Below, in pieces: positions 26,516 through 35,252 of a DNA stretch of 64,000 bases. The position numbers were made by a program, and so were the translations under genes. Location of the stretch: assembly GCA_001780165.1 (NCBI GenBank), contig MFFQ01000037.1:1-64000 (forward strand), given 5' to 3'. The notes beneath the pieces were generated by a model. It ran no database searches and was not told the origin of the DNA. It worked only from the letters and a program-made list of their open reading frames with translations. Positions within the stretch are counted from its first letter, which is position 1. Each line of letters begins with the position of its first letter. This DNA comes from Candidatus Eisenbacteria bacterium RBG_16_71_46. Its GTDB lineage: Bacteria > Eisenbacteria > RBG-16-71-46.

Positions 26516-26528
26516 GGTCCGTTCCGGG

Positions 26529-27623
26529 TCAAGGGTGGGAGGAACCGCTGGTTCGGTCGAGGTCGTGCATCTCGATCGCTCGCCGCAGCTTGTCCAGGGC
26601 ACGCGCCTCGATCTGTCGGACGCGTTCGCGTGAGATGCCGAAGTGCTGGCCGGTTTGGGCCAGGGTGCGGGCGACGCCGTCGTGGAATCCGTAACGGATG
26701 CGCAGGATCTGCTCCTCGCGCTGGGCCAGGGAGCGCAACAGTCGCCCGATCTTCTCGTGCTCGAGCTGGAGCTCGACCAGGCGTTCGACCGAGGGCGGGG
26801 CTTCGCTCAGGGCGTCGGTGGAGAGCTGCTCGAACGCCTCCATGCTCGAGCCTTCGTCGAGGGAGCGCAGGCCGCTGATCAGTCCGGCCAGGCGCCGGGC
26901 GCGCGCTGGAGAGATCTCGAGCACGCCCCCGACCTCGTCGGCGTCGGGCTCGCGGCCGAGTGAGGCGCGCAGCGCGCGCTCGGCGCGCATGTATCGGTTG
27001 ACCTGCTGCAGCATCTGCACCGGAATGCGCACCGAGCGCGATTGCTCCGAGATTCCCCGCAGGATCGACTGGCGAATCCAGATCGCGGCATAGGTACTGA
27101 AGCGCAGGCCACGTTCGGGCTGGAACCGGTCCACGGCGTGGATCAGCCCGAGATTGCCCTCCTCGATCAGATCGAGCATCGCCACGCCGCGGTTGCGGTA
27201 GCCGCGGGCCACGTGCACGACGAGGCGCAAGTTGGCGAGGATGATCTGCTTGCGGGCCTCGGTGTCCCCCGCTCGAGATTTGCGGGCGAGGCGCAGCAAA
27301 TCGGCGTGCGCGAGCAGCGAGATGCGTCCGATCTCGCTCAGGTAACGGTCGAGGAGGTTGAATTCGGGGTCGGCGACGCTCGCCGCGCCGCGTGTGGCCG
27401 GTCCCGCCGGCGGAGCGACCTCCGCTTCGCGTTCCCGATCCTCGGGCAACGCGATCCCCGAGCGCGCCGCGGACACGCGAAAGCGCTCGAACTCGTCGTC
27501 GTCGAAACCGGGGTCGAGCAGCACCGACTCGTACTCGGCCAACTCGAGGCTTCCGCGCCGACGCGCGTCGGCCAGCAGGCAATCGAGTTGGGTTCGAAAT
27601 CGCAGGAGTTCGGGCGCCGTCAT
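26529..27623 (-). CDS. Sigma-70 family group 2 (RpoS-like) sigma factor
   Basis: It has region 1.2 ('DPEFNLLDRYLSEIGRISLLAHADLLRL', 86-112), region 2 with 'NLRLVVHVARGYRNRGVAMLDLIEEGNLGLIHAVDRFQPERGLRFSTYAAIWIRQ', region 3, and region 4 with the HTH 'TLAQTGQHFGISRERVRQIEARALDKLRR'. At 364 aa it lacks the long region 1.1 and non-conserved insert of a housekeeping RpoD; residues 1-85 are unlike either. ATG 27623 overlaps the acyP stop as ATGA. The gene follows surE and pcm as rpoS does in proteobacteria, which supports a stationary-phase or stress sigma. Calling it RpoS itself would need a tree. Confidence 0.9.
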   Translation of the reverse strand: MTAPELLRFRTQLDCLLADARRRGSLELAEYESVLLDPGFDDDEFERFRVSAARSGIALPEDREREAEVAPPAGPATRGAASVADPEFNLLDRYLSEIGRISLLAHADLLRLARKSRAGDTEARKQIILANLRLVVHVARGYRNRGVAMLDLIEEGNLGLIHAVDRFQPERGLRFSTYAAIWIRQSILRGISEQSRSVRIPVQMLQQVNRYMRAERALRASLGREPDADEVGGVLEISPARARRLAGLISGLRSLDEGSSMEAFEQLSTDALSEAPPSVERLVELQLEHEKIGRLLRSLAQREEQILRIRYGFHDGVARTLAQTGQHFGISRERVRQIEARALDKLRRAIEMHDLDRTSGSSHP

Positions 27624-27913
27624 GAACGCCTCTCGTGGGTGACGCGGAATCCCCGCGGGTGTCCCGAGGCCTCGCTCCAGCTCTCGGTCACGTCGGTCAC
27701 GCGCGCCCCCGCGGGTCCACGCCGCGCGGCCGCCGCCAACGCCTCGAGCGCCGGGCGCTCGCCCTCCGCCACCACCTCGACCGAGCCATCGGCGAGATTG
27801 CACACCTCGCCCGTGAGGCCCAGGCCCGCGGCGATGGCCTGGACGAAGTAGCGAAAGCCCACGCCCTGAACGCGCCCGTGGATCTCGAGATGCAGGCGCT
27901 GCCTTCGTGTCAT
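27620..27913 (-). CDS. acyP: Acylphosphatase
   Basis: A 97-aa acylphosphatase that hydrolyses acyl phosphates. The catalytic Arg is in 'GRVQGVGFR' (R21) and the Asn is in 'EVCNLADGSVEVVAEG' (N39). ATG 27913 begins the conserved fold. Its stop overlaps the sigma factor ATG by 4 bp (ATGA), so the small enzyme and the sigma factor are translationally coupled, which is an unusual pairing. A TTGACA lies upstream, but no matching -10 is clear. Confidence 0.93.
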   Translation of the reverse strand: MTRRQRLHLEIHGRVQGVGFRYFVQAIAAGLGLTGEVCNLADGSVEVVAEGERPALEALAAAARRGPAGARVTDVTESWSEASGHPRGFRVTHERRS

Positions 27914-27986
27914 GCCCGAGCATGCTCCCCGGGAGCCCGGAGGTGTCAAGCGGATACGATCGGCGCGGGAGTGGAAGGAGGAAGAA

Positions 27987-28063
<77 letters not shown>

Positions 28064-28074
28064 ACTTGTCGATT

Positions 28075-28773
28075 CTACTCGGTTGTCTCGCGTCCGTCCC
28101 GCCAGGCATCCCGACCCACCAGGGGAACGAACCGGCACTCCCCGTGCTGCCGGCGCTCCCAGCGGTCGCCGGGCCGCCGTCGCCACACTTCGAGGCGCTG
28201 CGACTCCGCACCTCCCACGGGGATAACGAGAACACCCCGTTCCCCCAACTGATCGCGCAAGGCGTCGGGAACACGGGGCGCTGCCGCGGTGACCAGCACC
28301 CTATCATAGGGCGCGAACTCCTGCCAACCGAGCGTCCCGTCACCGTGACGTAGCGCGACGTTGCGAATGCCGAGCGACTCGAGGCATTGCTGCGACGCCC
28401 GCAGGAGAGACGGCACGCGCTCGACGCTGAACACGCGCTCGGCGAGATGCGCCAGGAGGGCGGTCTGGTAGCCGCTCCCGGTGCCGATCTCGAGCACCCG
28501 GTCGGGGGGCTCGATCTCGGCCAGCTCCAGCATGCGGGCCACGATGTAGGGCTGGGAGATCGTCTGTCCCTCGGCGGTGGGGAGCGCATGATCGCCGTAT
28601 GCGCGCGGGATGAAGGCCGGGTCCACGAACAGGTGCCGGGGCACCTTGGCCATCGCCTCGAGCACGCGCGGGTGGCGCACGCCGCGCCCGCGAAGCTGAT
28701 CCTCCACCATGCGCCGCCGCGCCGGGCCGTAAGGATCGGGCTCGTTCACCGCGGCCAGGGGTCCGGTGGTCAC
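28075..28773 (-). CDS. pcm: Protein-L-isoaspartate O-methyltransferase
   Basis: It methylates isoaspartyl residues in aged proteins so that they can be repaired, using SAM. The SAM-binding motif is 'VLEIGTGSGYQTALLA', and 'ALPTAEGQTISQPYIVARML' is the characteristic PCMT sequence. At 232 aa it has the normal length. The GTG start overlaps the surE stop as GTGA. In many bacteria pcm follows surE and precedes a sigma factor gene, the arrangement seen here except for the tRNA and acyP in between. Confidence 0.96.
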   Translation of the reverse strand: MTTGPLAAVNEPDPYGPARRRMVEDQLRGRGVRHPRVLEAMAKVPRHLFVDPAFIPRAYGDHALPTAEGQTISQPYIVARMLELAEIEPPDRVLEIGTGSGYQTALLAHLAERVFSVERVPSLLRASQQCLESLGIRNVALRHGDGTLGWQEFAPYDRVLVTAAAPRVPDALRDQLGERGVLVIPVGGAESQRLEVWRRRPGDRWERRQHGECRFVPLVGRDAWRDGRETTE

Positions 28774-29516
28774 GTGGGAATCTCCCAGGTCTCCAGCTGG
28801 TCGAGCGCGGCATCATCGGTGAGGTCGAGGCGCAGCGGCGTCACCGAAACGAAGCCCTCGTGGACCGCGGCGAAGTCGCTGCCCGCGTCCGTCTCCCACA
28901 CCGGATCCTCGCCGCCGATCCAGTAGTAGTCGCGCCCGCGCGGGTCCACCTTGCGCACCAGCGTGTCGCGGTAGACGCGGCTGCCGAGTCGGGTAATGCG
29001 GACGCCGCGCACCTGCTCCCAGGGTCGATGCGGCAGGTTGACGTTGAGCAGGCGCCGCCGGGGCAGCCCTTTGTCGATCACCCGGCGCGCGAGTCCGGCC
29101 ACGAAGCGCGCCGGGGACTCGAAGTCCGAGACCTCGCGAGTCACCAGCGAGACCGCGATGGCGGCTGCCCCCTGCAGCGTGCCCTCGATCGCGGCGGCGA
29201 CGGTTCCCGAGTAGAACACGTCCTCGCCCATGTTGGGCCCCTGGTTGATTCCCGAGACGACCATGTCGATCGGGCCCTCGACCAGGCCGTACCAGGCCGC
29301 GACCACGCAGTCGGTGGGGGTGCCGTCCACGCTGTAGACGTCGGCCTCGTGCCGGTGGATGCGGAACGGCCGGTGCAGGGTGAGCGAGTGCGAGGTGGCA
29401 CTCTGGTCGCGGTCGGGCGCGACCACGATCACCCGTCCCAGCGCCGAGAGCTGGCGCCGCAGCGGCCCGAGCGCCGGCGCGGAGATGCCGTCGTCGTTGG
29501 TGACGAGGATGATCAT
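28770..29516 (-). CDS. surE: 5'/3'-nucleotidase SurE
   Basis: A survival-protein phosphatase that removes phosphate from nucleoside monophosphates. The N-terminal metal site is 'VTNDDGISAPAL', with further ligands in 'VSGINQGPNMGEDVFYSGTVAAA' and 'DGTPTDCV'. Length 248 aa is typical. The start overlaps the stop of the upstream glycosyltransferase as ATGA, and its own stop overlaps pcm, so four genes are tightly coupled. Confidence 0.97.
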   Translation of the reverse strand: MIILVTNDDGISAPALGPLRRQLSALGRVIVVAPDRDQSATSHSLTLHRPFRIHRHEADVYSVDGTPTDCVVAAWYGLVEGPIDMVVSGINQGPNMGEDVFYSGTVAAAIEGTLQGAAAIAVSLVTREVSDFESPARFVAGLARRVIDKGLPRRRLLNVNLPHRPWEQVRGVRITRLGSRVYRDTLVRKVDPRGRDYYWIGGEDPVWETDAGSDFAAVHEGFVSVTPLRLDLTDDAALDQLETWEIPT

Positions 29517-30223
29517 CGCTGCCCCCGCGCGGCGAGCGCCGCGCGCATCGCGGGCGGCGGCGCGAGCCCCTCGAGCGTCAGGCGCATGAGGGTGCCCCCG
29601 ATGCGCGGCACGTCGCGCAGCACGCTCATCTGGCTCTCCTCCGCGCCGTAGACCGTGGGGATCTCGACCTCGGCGAGGCGGAATCCGAGTCGGGCGGCGC
29701 GGACCACGATCTCGGTTTCGAACTCGTAACGCCCCGGGGTGATCGGGGTGTCACGAAACACCGCGCGCCGGTAGAGCCGGTAGCCGCTCTGGCTGTCCGT
29801 GATGGTCTGCCCCGCGAGCCAATGGGCCCAGGCCGAGGAGAAGCGATTGGCGAGCCGCCGCGCGGCCGGCATCTCGGCCGAGCGTGCCCGCCGACCCAGG
29901 ACCAGGTCCGCCCCCGCCTCGGCGGCGCGGAGGAAGAGCGGGAGGCACGCCGGGGGATGCTGGCCGTCGGCATCGAGGGTGACGACGGCGTCGTAGTCGG
30001 CGAGGGCCTCGAAACCGGCCAGCAGGGCGTGGCCCTTGCCCCGATTGCCGGCGAAGGAGAGCACGCGCACGCCCGATTGGCGGGCGACCTCGGCGGTCGC
30101 GTCGCGCGAGCCGTCGTCCACGACCAGGATGTCGGGTGGCGGGTCGAGCGACTGGAGGCCGAGCAGCACTTCGCCGAGGTGCGCCGCCGCCTGGTAGGCG
30201 GGAACCAGCGCCGCGGGGCGCAT
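29513..30223 (-). CDS. Family 2 glycosyltransferase (dolichyl-phosphate mannose synthase-like)
   Basis: A GT-A fold transferase of 236 aa: 'ALVPAYQAAAHLGEVLLGLQ', 'ILVVDDGSRDAT', 'NRGKGHALLAGF' and the metal-binding DxD in 'TLDADGQHPP'. The C-terminal part 'TDSQSGYRLYRRAVF' and 'YEFETEIVVRAARLGFRLAEVEIPTVY' is typical of polyprenyl-phosphate sugar transferases. Without a membrane tail it is likely cytosolic and membrane-associated. The ATG overlaps the acyltransferase stop by one base (TGATG), so it belongs with envelope lipid assembly. Confidence 0.88.
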   Translation of the reverse strand: MRPAALVPAYQAAAHLGEVLLGLQSLDPPPDILVVDDGSRDATAEVARQSGVRVLSFAGNRGKGHALLAGFEALADYDAVVTLDADGQHPPACLPLFLRAAEAGADLVLGRRARSAEMPAARRLANRFSSAWAHWLAGQTITDSQSGYRLYRRAVFRDTPITPGRYEFETEIVVRAARLGFRLAEVEIPTVYGAEESQMSVLRDVPRIGGTLMRLTLEGLAPPPAMRAALAARGQR

Positions 30224-31029
30224 CAAGCCAAGCCCTCGGGGAGCGGCTCGAAGGCGCACCACTGCCCGGGGTAGCGCTCCAGGAAGGGCCGCAGCGAGCG
30301 CAGGTCGCCGCGGCGGCAGGCCTCGGGAGAAAGCGGCGGGCCGAAACACGCCGCGTAGCGGCCCGCACCGATGCGCACCATGACCCCGGGAAGCACGAGC
30401 GCGCCGGTGCGCCGCGCCAGCGCGGCGGCCCACGCGCACACCGGGGCGGTGCGCCGGTGCGTGCCGCGGTCGCTCATCAGCGCCACCCACTCGCGCCGCC
30501 GCAACGCGCGGGCGGCGTCGCGCCACAGCGGGCTCCCGGACAGGCTCGAAACCCCCCAGGCGCGGCGGCGGCGGGCGAAGAAGGCCTCCACGAGCGGGCT
30601 CGGGTGCGGGCGGGCGACGAGGTGGATCTTCTTCCCCTCCGCGCCGAGGAAGGCCGCCCCCCATTCCCAGTTGCCGAGGTGGGCCGAGAGCAGGATGACG
30701 CCGCGCCCGCTGGCGCGGGCGGCCGCCAGATGCTCGATCCCGCGCACCTCGATCACCCCGGCGAGCCGGCCCGGCGCCATGCGATCGAGCCGCAGGAACT
30801 CGCCGAGCGACAGCGCGAACTGCTCGAACGCCGCGCGCGCCAGCGCCCGGCGCTCCAGGGTTCCGGTGCCGGGCAGCAGGCGTTCGAGATTGGCCGCCAG
30901 CGCCCGCCGCGCCGGGAGCCGAAGGGCGAACGCCACGCGCGCGAGCGCCACGGCGAGACCATCGACCGCCCGCGCCGGGAGCGCGCGCGACACCAGGTCA
31001 GCGATCAGGTATGCGAGCCAGGAGAGCAT
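30223..31029 (-). CDS. HtrB/LpxL-type lipid A or lysophospholipid acyltransferase
   Basis: It has the HX4E acyltransferase motif 'HLGNWE' (H117, E122), then 'LVARPHPSPLVEAFFARRRRAWGV' and 'MSDRGTHRR', which fit the LpxL/HtrB family that adds secondary acyl chains to lipid A. An N-terminal helix ('LSWLAYLIADLVSRALP') anchors it to the inner membrane. At 268 aa it is a little short for the family (about 300), and the usual 'DQ' site reads 'SDRGTHRR', so the acceptor may be different. It is first in the acyltransferase-GT2-surE-pcm run. Confidence 0.85.
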   Translation of the reverse strand: MLSWLAYLIADLVSRALPARAVDGLAVALARVAFALRLPARRALAANLERLLPGTGTLERRALARAAFEQFALSLGEFLRLDRMAPGRLAGVIEVRGIEHLAAARASGRGVILLSAHLGNWEWGAAFLGAEGKKIHLVARPHPSPLVEAFFARRRRAWGVSSLSGSPLWRDAARALRRREWVALMSDRGTHRRTAPVCAWAAALARRTGALVLPGVMVRIGAGRYAACFGPPLSPEACRRGDLRSLRPFLERYPGQWCAFEPLPEGLA

Positions 31030-31046
31030 CGAATCCGGCGGCCTAG

Positions 31047-31166
31047 GCGGTGTCAGAAATCGCGATCACTGCGTGGGCTCGGTCGCTCCTCGCTGCGACG
31101 TATCGTGCGGATACGACTCGCTCGTCGCTCCCTCGCCGCCTCATCCTCGGGGCTTCGGACACCGCC
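31047..31166 (-). repeat. Diverged relative of the dispersed inverted-repeat element, copy E
   Basis: Arms GGCGGTGTCAGAA and TTCGGACACCGCC pair with one mismatch over 13 bp. The interior GGTCGCTCCTCGCTGCGACGT resembles the core GGTCGGCTCCTCGCTCCGACGT of copies A-D, as does the following ACTCGCTCGTCGC. It fills the gap between tRNA-Pro and the acyltransferase gene and, like A, B and D, has TAGGC at its edge. Kinship rests on the core and layout, not the arms. Confidence 0.55.
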
Positions 31167-31227
31167 CGCCCCGGGGTTGGCCGCGCCGCCGGCGTGACGG
31201 AGAGCACGGCGCGCGGGAGGAAAGAGT

Positions 31228-31304
31228 TGGTCGGGGCGACTGGATTTGAACCAGCGACCACCTGCCCCCCATGCAGGTGCGCTACCGGGCTGCGCTACGC
31301 CCCG
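31228..31304 (-). tRNA. tRNA-Pro (anticodon GGG)
   Basis: A 77-nt cloverleaf with acceptor CGGGGCG/CGCCCCG and encoded CCA. Anticodon stem CCTGC/GCAGG closes loop ATGGGGG, giving anticodon GGG. The D arm AGCGCAGCCCGGTAGCGC and T arm CTGGTTCAAATCCAG are regular and resemble bacterial proL. Confidence 0.95.
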
Positions 31305-31389
31305 ACCGTGCTGTGCGCAAGGGGTCGATTGCAGTGCGAATGTATGCGAGGTCCGGCCCGCTCCGCAAGTGCCGCGACGGGGTCGGCGC

Positions 31390-31782
31390 TCAGGGCCGGC
31401 GCGCGGGGGCGTGGGCGCGCAGGCGGCCGGCCAAGCGCCGCAGCTCGTCCGTGACCTCGCGCAACGCGAGCTGCTTCTCGGCCTCGTGGAATCCCATCTC
31501 GACCTGGGGCGAGTCCTCCCGCCGCGCGTCGAGCAGCCGCCGCCGCGCGCCCGCGATCGTGAAGCGACGCTGGTAGAGCAGCTCCTTGATCTGCAGCAGG
31601 AGCTTCACCTCGTCCGGCCGGTACATGCGGTTCCCGGCCCGATTCTTCCGGGGTCGCAGCATGCTGAACTGCGTCTCCCAGTAGCGCAGGACGTGAGGCT
31701 TGACTCCGACGAGTTCGCTCACTTCGCTGATCGGCCGATACAGCTTCGAATCGACATCGGGTTCGCTGCGGATCAGTGCCAA
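31390..31782 (-). CDS. MerR-family transcriptional regulator
   Basis: A small (130 aa) MerR protein: winged helix 'RPISEVSELVGVKPHVLRYWETQFSMLRPRKNRAGNRMYRPDEVKLLLQIKELL' with the RYWE turn and the NRMYR wing. The dimerisation helix is short and there is no cysteine-rich metal-binding loop, so the effector is unknown. The TTG start is preceded by GGGGG at about 7 nt. It lies downstream of gpsA with a 28-bp gap, so it may be read with plsY-gpsA. Related proteins often sit among housekeeping genes. Confidence 0.9.
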   Translation of the reverse strand: MALIRSEPDVDSKLYRPISEVSELVGVKPHVLRYWETQFSMLRPRKNRAGNRMYRPDEVKLLLQIKELLYQRRFTIAGARRRLLDARREDSPQVEMGFHEAEKQLALREVTDELRRLAGRLRAHAPARRP

Positions 31783-31809
31783 CGATGAGCCCCCTTCCGC
31801 TCGTGGACC

Positions 31810-32799
31810 TCAGGCTTCACGCTTCAGGTCCCGCGTCATCAGCGCCTGCAGCGCCTCGCGCGGGGCACGTCCTTCGAACAGCATGGCGCACACCTGATCG
31901 GTGATCGGAAGCTCCACCCCGTGCGCGCGCCCGAGGTCGCGCGCCGCGCGCGCGGTGTGCACGCCCTCCGCCACCATGATCATGCCGCCCAGCGCCTGCT
32001 CGAGGCTCTCGCCCCGGCCGATGCGCTCACCGACGTGCCGGTTGCGGCTGTGCCGGCTCATCGCCGTGGCGATCAGATCCCCCATCCCGGCAAGGCCGAA
32101 AAAAGTATCACGCCGGCCGCCGAGCGCCATCCCGAGGCGCGACATCTCGGCCAGCCCGCGGGTGAGCAGAGCGCCCTTGGTGTTGTCGCCGAAGCCCAGC
32201 CCGTCGCAGACGCCGGCCGCGATGGCGATCACGTTCTTGAGCGCTCCCCCGTATTCGCACCCGGCCACATCCGAGTTGGTGTACACGCGAAACCGCTCCG
32301 TCGAGCACAACACCTGGATCCGCTGCGCGCGCGACTCGTCGCCGCAGGCCGCCACCACCGAGGTGGGGATCCCGCGGCTCACCTCCTCCGCGTGACTGGG
32401 ACCTGTGAGAACCACCGGCTCCGGGTCGGACAGCGCTTCGGCCAGCACCTCGGACATGCGCTCGAGACTTCCGAGCTCGAGTCCCTTGGCCGCGCACACC
32501 GCCAAGCTCCTGTGACCGCTCTCGGCGACGCGCGAGGCGACCCCGCGCACCGCTTGCGACGGCACCGCGAAGACCGTCACCTCCGCCCGCGCGAGCGCGG
32601 CATCCAGTTCCGGCTGAACCTTAACCTTCGCGGGCAGGGTGATGCCAGGCAAAAACTTCCGGTTCTCCCGGTCGGCCTCGATTCGCCCCAGTTCGGCGGG
32701 CTCGTGGCCCCAGAGGTGTACCTCGTGGCCGGCTCCCGCGAGATGCACGGCGAGCGTCGTCCCCCACGAACCCGGGCCCAGCACCGCCACGATGCTCAT
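31810..32799 (-). CDS. gpsA: NAD(P)-dependent glycerol-3-phosphate dehydrogenase
   Basis: It reduces dihydroxyacetone phosphate to sn-glycerol-3-phosphate, the backbone for phospholipids. The Rossmann motif is 'VLGPGSWGTTLAVHLA', and the family signatures 'AAKGLE', 'GPSHAEEV', 'GALKNVIAIAAGVCDGLGFGDNTKGALLTRGL' and 'GMGDLIATAMSRHSRNRHVG' are all present. ATG 32799 has GGAGGG upstream and overlaps the plsY stop as ATGA; the ORF-track start lies inside plsY. Length 329 aa is normal. Confidence 0.97.
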   Translation of the reverse strand: MSIVAVLGPGSWGTTLAVHLAGAGHEVHLWGHEPAELGRIEADRENRKFLPGITLPAKVKVQPELDAALARAEVTVFAVPSQAVRGVASRVAESGHRSLAVCAAKGLELGSLERMSEVLAEALSDPEPVVLTGPSHAEEVSRGIPTSVVAACGDESRAQRIQVLCSTERFRVYTNSDVAGCEYGGALKNVIAIAAGVCDGLGFGDNTKGALLTRGLAEMSRLGMALGGRRDTFFGLAGMGDLIATAMSRHSRNRHVGERIGRGESLEQALGGMIMVAEGVHTARAARDLGRAHGVELPITDQVCAMLFEGRAPREALQALMTRDLKREA

Positions 32800-33464
32800 C
32801 GTCGGACACCCTCCTTCTGCGCGCTCGCGTCCTCCCGCCCGCGCCGGAAGGTGAAGCGCCGTTCCTCGCCACGGGCAAGCCGCAGCAGGTTGTCCCGATG
32901 GCGAGCGATGACCAACAACGCCACCAGGACGCCGAAGGCAAACGTCGGGCTCCGCACGCCGCCCGGCGCCAGGAAGCCGAGGGCGGTGGCGAAGGCGATC
33001 GCACCGAGCATCGAGCCGAGCGAGACGTAGCGGGTGAGCGCCAGCGTCGTCAGGAACACGACCGTGAACGCGAGGAACGCCACGGGGGCGAGCGCGAGCA
33101 ACACCCCCGCGGTGGTGGCCACCCCCTTGCCGCCGCGGAAGCCGGCGAGAAAGGTGAACATGTGTCCGGCGATGGCGGCGAGAGCGACCGCGATGCGGCA
33201 CCACTCGGGGCCGCCCGGAAACGCGGCGGCCAGCGGCAGTCCCGGCACCAGCGTCACCGGCAGCGCCCCCTTGGCGATGTCGAGCACCAGCGTCGCGATC
33301 CCGATGCCGGGTCCCAGCGAGCGGTAGACGTTGGTCGCGCCGAGGTTTCCCGAGCCGAGCGTGCGCACGTCCACCCCGCGCAGCGTCCGCCCCAGCCACA
33401 GGCCCCACGGCAGGGATCCGGCGACGTAGCCGATCGCCAGACACGCGACGAGACTCACCAGCAT
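32796..33464 (-). CDS. plsY: Acyl-phosphate:glycerol-3-phosphate acyltransferase PlsY
   Basis: It transfers an acyl group from acyl-phosphate to glycerol-3-phosphate, the first step of phospholipid synthesis, in the inner membrane. Family motifs are visible: 'GSLPWGLWLGR', 'DVRTLGSGNLGATNVYRSLG' and 'GHMFTFLAGFRGGKGVATTAGV'. Five or so membrane helices span the 222 residues. The C-terminal basic tail is longer than usual. It is immediately upstream of gpsA, which makes its substrate, with a 4-bp overlap. Confidence 0.97.
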   Translation of the reverse strand: MLVSLVACLAIGYVAGSLPWGLWLGRTLRGVDVRTLGSGNLGATNVYRSLGPGIGIATLVLDIAKGALPVTLVPGLPLAAAFPGGPEWCRIAVALAAIAGHMFTFLAGFRGGKGVATTAGVLLALAPVAFLAFTVVFLTTLALTRYVSLGSMLGAIAFATALGFLAPGGVRSPTFAFGVLVALLVIARHRDNLLRLARGEERRFTFRRGREDASAQKEGVRR

Positions 33465-33522
33465 CGTCCCACTCCCATCCCCCGGCGGCGCGATCCGGCC
33501 GCGCCGGGGAAGCCTCGGCCCT

Positions 33523-34833
33523 TCACTCGCTCTTGCGCACCAGCAGCCGCACCGGTGTCCCCGCGAAGTCGAAGTGCTTGGTGAACTGCAGCCACAGGAA
33601 CCGCCGGTAGTTTTCGGACAGCCGCGACGGCGCGTTCACGAACATCGTGAACTGCGGTGGAGCGGTCCCGGTCTGGGTGAGGTAGTAGATCTTGGGCGCC
33701 TTGCCCACCGCATCGCTCGGCACCTGGCGGCGAAGCTGCACCTCCTTGAGCCACTGGTTGAGCTTGTGGGTGGGGATAGTGCGCGCGCGCTCGGCCACCC
33801 GCTGGGCCAGCAGCTTCGGGAGCTTGTGGAGGTGGGTGCCGCGCGTGGCCGAGATCGGCACCGCCGGCAGGTCGCCCAGCGTGGGAAACCGATCGGCGCG
33901 ATCGGCTTGCACCACCTTCCAGGCGGACTCGCGGCCCTCGATGGCGTCCCACTTGTTGTAGGCGAGCAGCACCGAGCAGCCGGCATCGAGCGCGTGGTGC
34001 GCGAGCCGCGCTTCCTGCTTCTGGAAACCCTGTACGGCGTCCACCACGACGCAGGCGGCGTCGGCGCGCTCCATCGCGTGCAACGCGCGCACCGTGGCGT
34101 AGAACTCGGCCTGGTCGCCGAAGTGGGCCTGGCGCCGAATGCCCGCGGTGTCCACGAGCACGAACTCACCCGCCGGCGTGCACCAGCGCGCATCGATGGG
34201 ATCTACGGTCGTGCCGGGCTTGGGCTCGACGATCACGCGCTCCTCGCCGAGCAATGCGTTCACGATCGACGACTTGCCGACGTTGGGCCGCCCGACGATG
34301 GCGATCCGCGGATGCCGCTTCTCTTCCTCGCCGGTCTCCGGCGGCAGCATCGCCACCACCCGATCGAGCAGATCCCCGATGCCGAAGCCCCCCTCGGCGG
34401 CGATCGGAATCGGCTCGCCCAGCCCGAGCCGGTGGAAGTCGTGGGTCACCGGATCGCCGGGACGGTCCACCTTGTTCACCACCAGCAGCGCCGGGACCGC
34501 GTGACGCAGGAGCGTCCGCGCGATCGCGGCGTCGAGATCCGTGGCGCCGGTCAGCGCGTCCACCATCAGGATGACCGCCTGGGCCAGATCGATGGCGGCC
34601 TCCGCCTGCCGGCGCACGGCGGCATCGCGCCCCTCGGACGCCGCCGGCAGGAAGCCGCCGGTGTCCACCAGCACGAAGTGGCGCCCCGCCCACTCGGCTC
34701 GCACCGCGTTGCGGTCGCGCGTGATGCCCGGCCGGTCGTGCACCACCGCCCGCCGCTCGCCGAGCACGCGATTGAAGAACGTGGACTTGCCCACGTTGGG
34801 ACGTCCGATGATCACCACCACCGGTGCGGACAT
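33523..34833 (-). CDS. der: Ribosome biogenesis GTPase Der (EngA)
   Basis: A double-GTPase needed for 50S subunit assembly. First G domain: 'GRPNVGKSTFFNRV', 'DTGGF', 'NKVD'. Second: 'GRPNVGKSSIVNAL', 'DTAGI', 'NKWD'. The C-terminal KH-like domain ends with 'FKHFDFAGTPVRLLVRKSE'-like sequence. Length 436 aa is normal and all G motifs are intact. ATG 34833 follows a GGAA ribosome site. It is upstream of plsY with a 58-bp gap, a common gene order. Confidence 0.98.
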   Translation of the reverse strand: MSAPVVVIIGRPNVGKSTFFNRVLGERRAVVHDRPGITRDRNAVRAEWAGRHFVLVDTGGFLPAASEGRDAAVRRQAEAAIDLAQAVILMVDALTGATDLDAAIARTLLRHAVPALLVVNKVDRPGDPVTHDFHRLGLGEPIPIAAEGGFGIGDLLDRVVAMLPPETGEEEKRHPRIAIVGRPNVGKSSIVNALLGEERVIVEPKPGTTVDPIDARWCTPAGEFVLVDTAGIRRQAHFGDQAEFYATVRALHAMERADAACVVVDAVQGFQKQEARLAHHALDAGCSVLLAYNKWDAIEGRESAWKVVQADRADRFPTLGDLPAVPISATRGTHLHKLPKLLAQRVAERARTIPTHKLNQWLKEVQLRRQVPSDAVGKAPKIYYLTQTGTAPPQFTMFVNAPSRLSENYRRFLWLQFTKHFDFAGTPVRLLVRKSE

Positions 34834-34948
34834 GACGAATTCCGGGAAGGGGTCGTGCGCCGGACCGGGTCCGCGCCGTTTCGAGACATCAGGCGGCGCG
34901 CCGGGGACGTCGCTGCCCGCGCCGGCGCGCCTGAGCGCCGCGAAGCAA

Positions 34949-35024
34949 TGGAGCGGGCAACGGGGTTCGAACCCGCGACCTCAAGCTTGGGAAGCTCGCG
35001 CTCTACCAACTGAGCTATGCCCGC
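34949..35024 (-). tRNA. tRNA-Gly (anticodon CCC)
   Basis: A 76-nt cloverleaf with acceptor GCGGGCA/TGCCCGC, discriminator T and encoded CCA. The anticodon stem CGAGC/GCTTG closes loop TTCCCAA, giving anticodon CCC (codon GGG). The T arm GCGGGTTCGAACCCCG is regular. It lies between der and miaA. Confidence 0.95.
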
Positions 35025-35252
35025 TCACGATAGCCGTGGTTCAAGTCACACGGAAGCTAATCGCTCCAAACCACAGTGTCAATCCGGAGTGGCGCCGCGC
35101 TCGGTGGCGATGCCGAGGCCCGACGCGCGGCGTCCGGCGGCCACCGGGTGGCAGCTCCGAGGGTCCCGCCGTCGCGCGTCCGGGGGACCCCGGCGTGCGA
35201 GCCCGGGGGCGCCGGCGCGTCCGGCCGGGGGACGCTAAACGCGTGACGGCGT

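Noticed and set aside
35017-35238. 73-aa plus-strand ORF between tRNA-Gly and miaA
   Set aside because: Starts inside the tRNA and has no protein-like features; the 228-bp gap seems non-coding.
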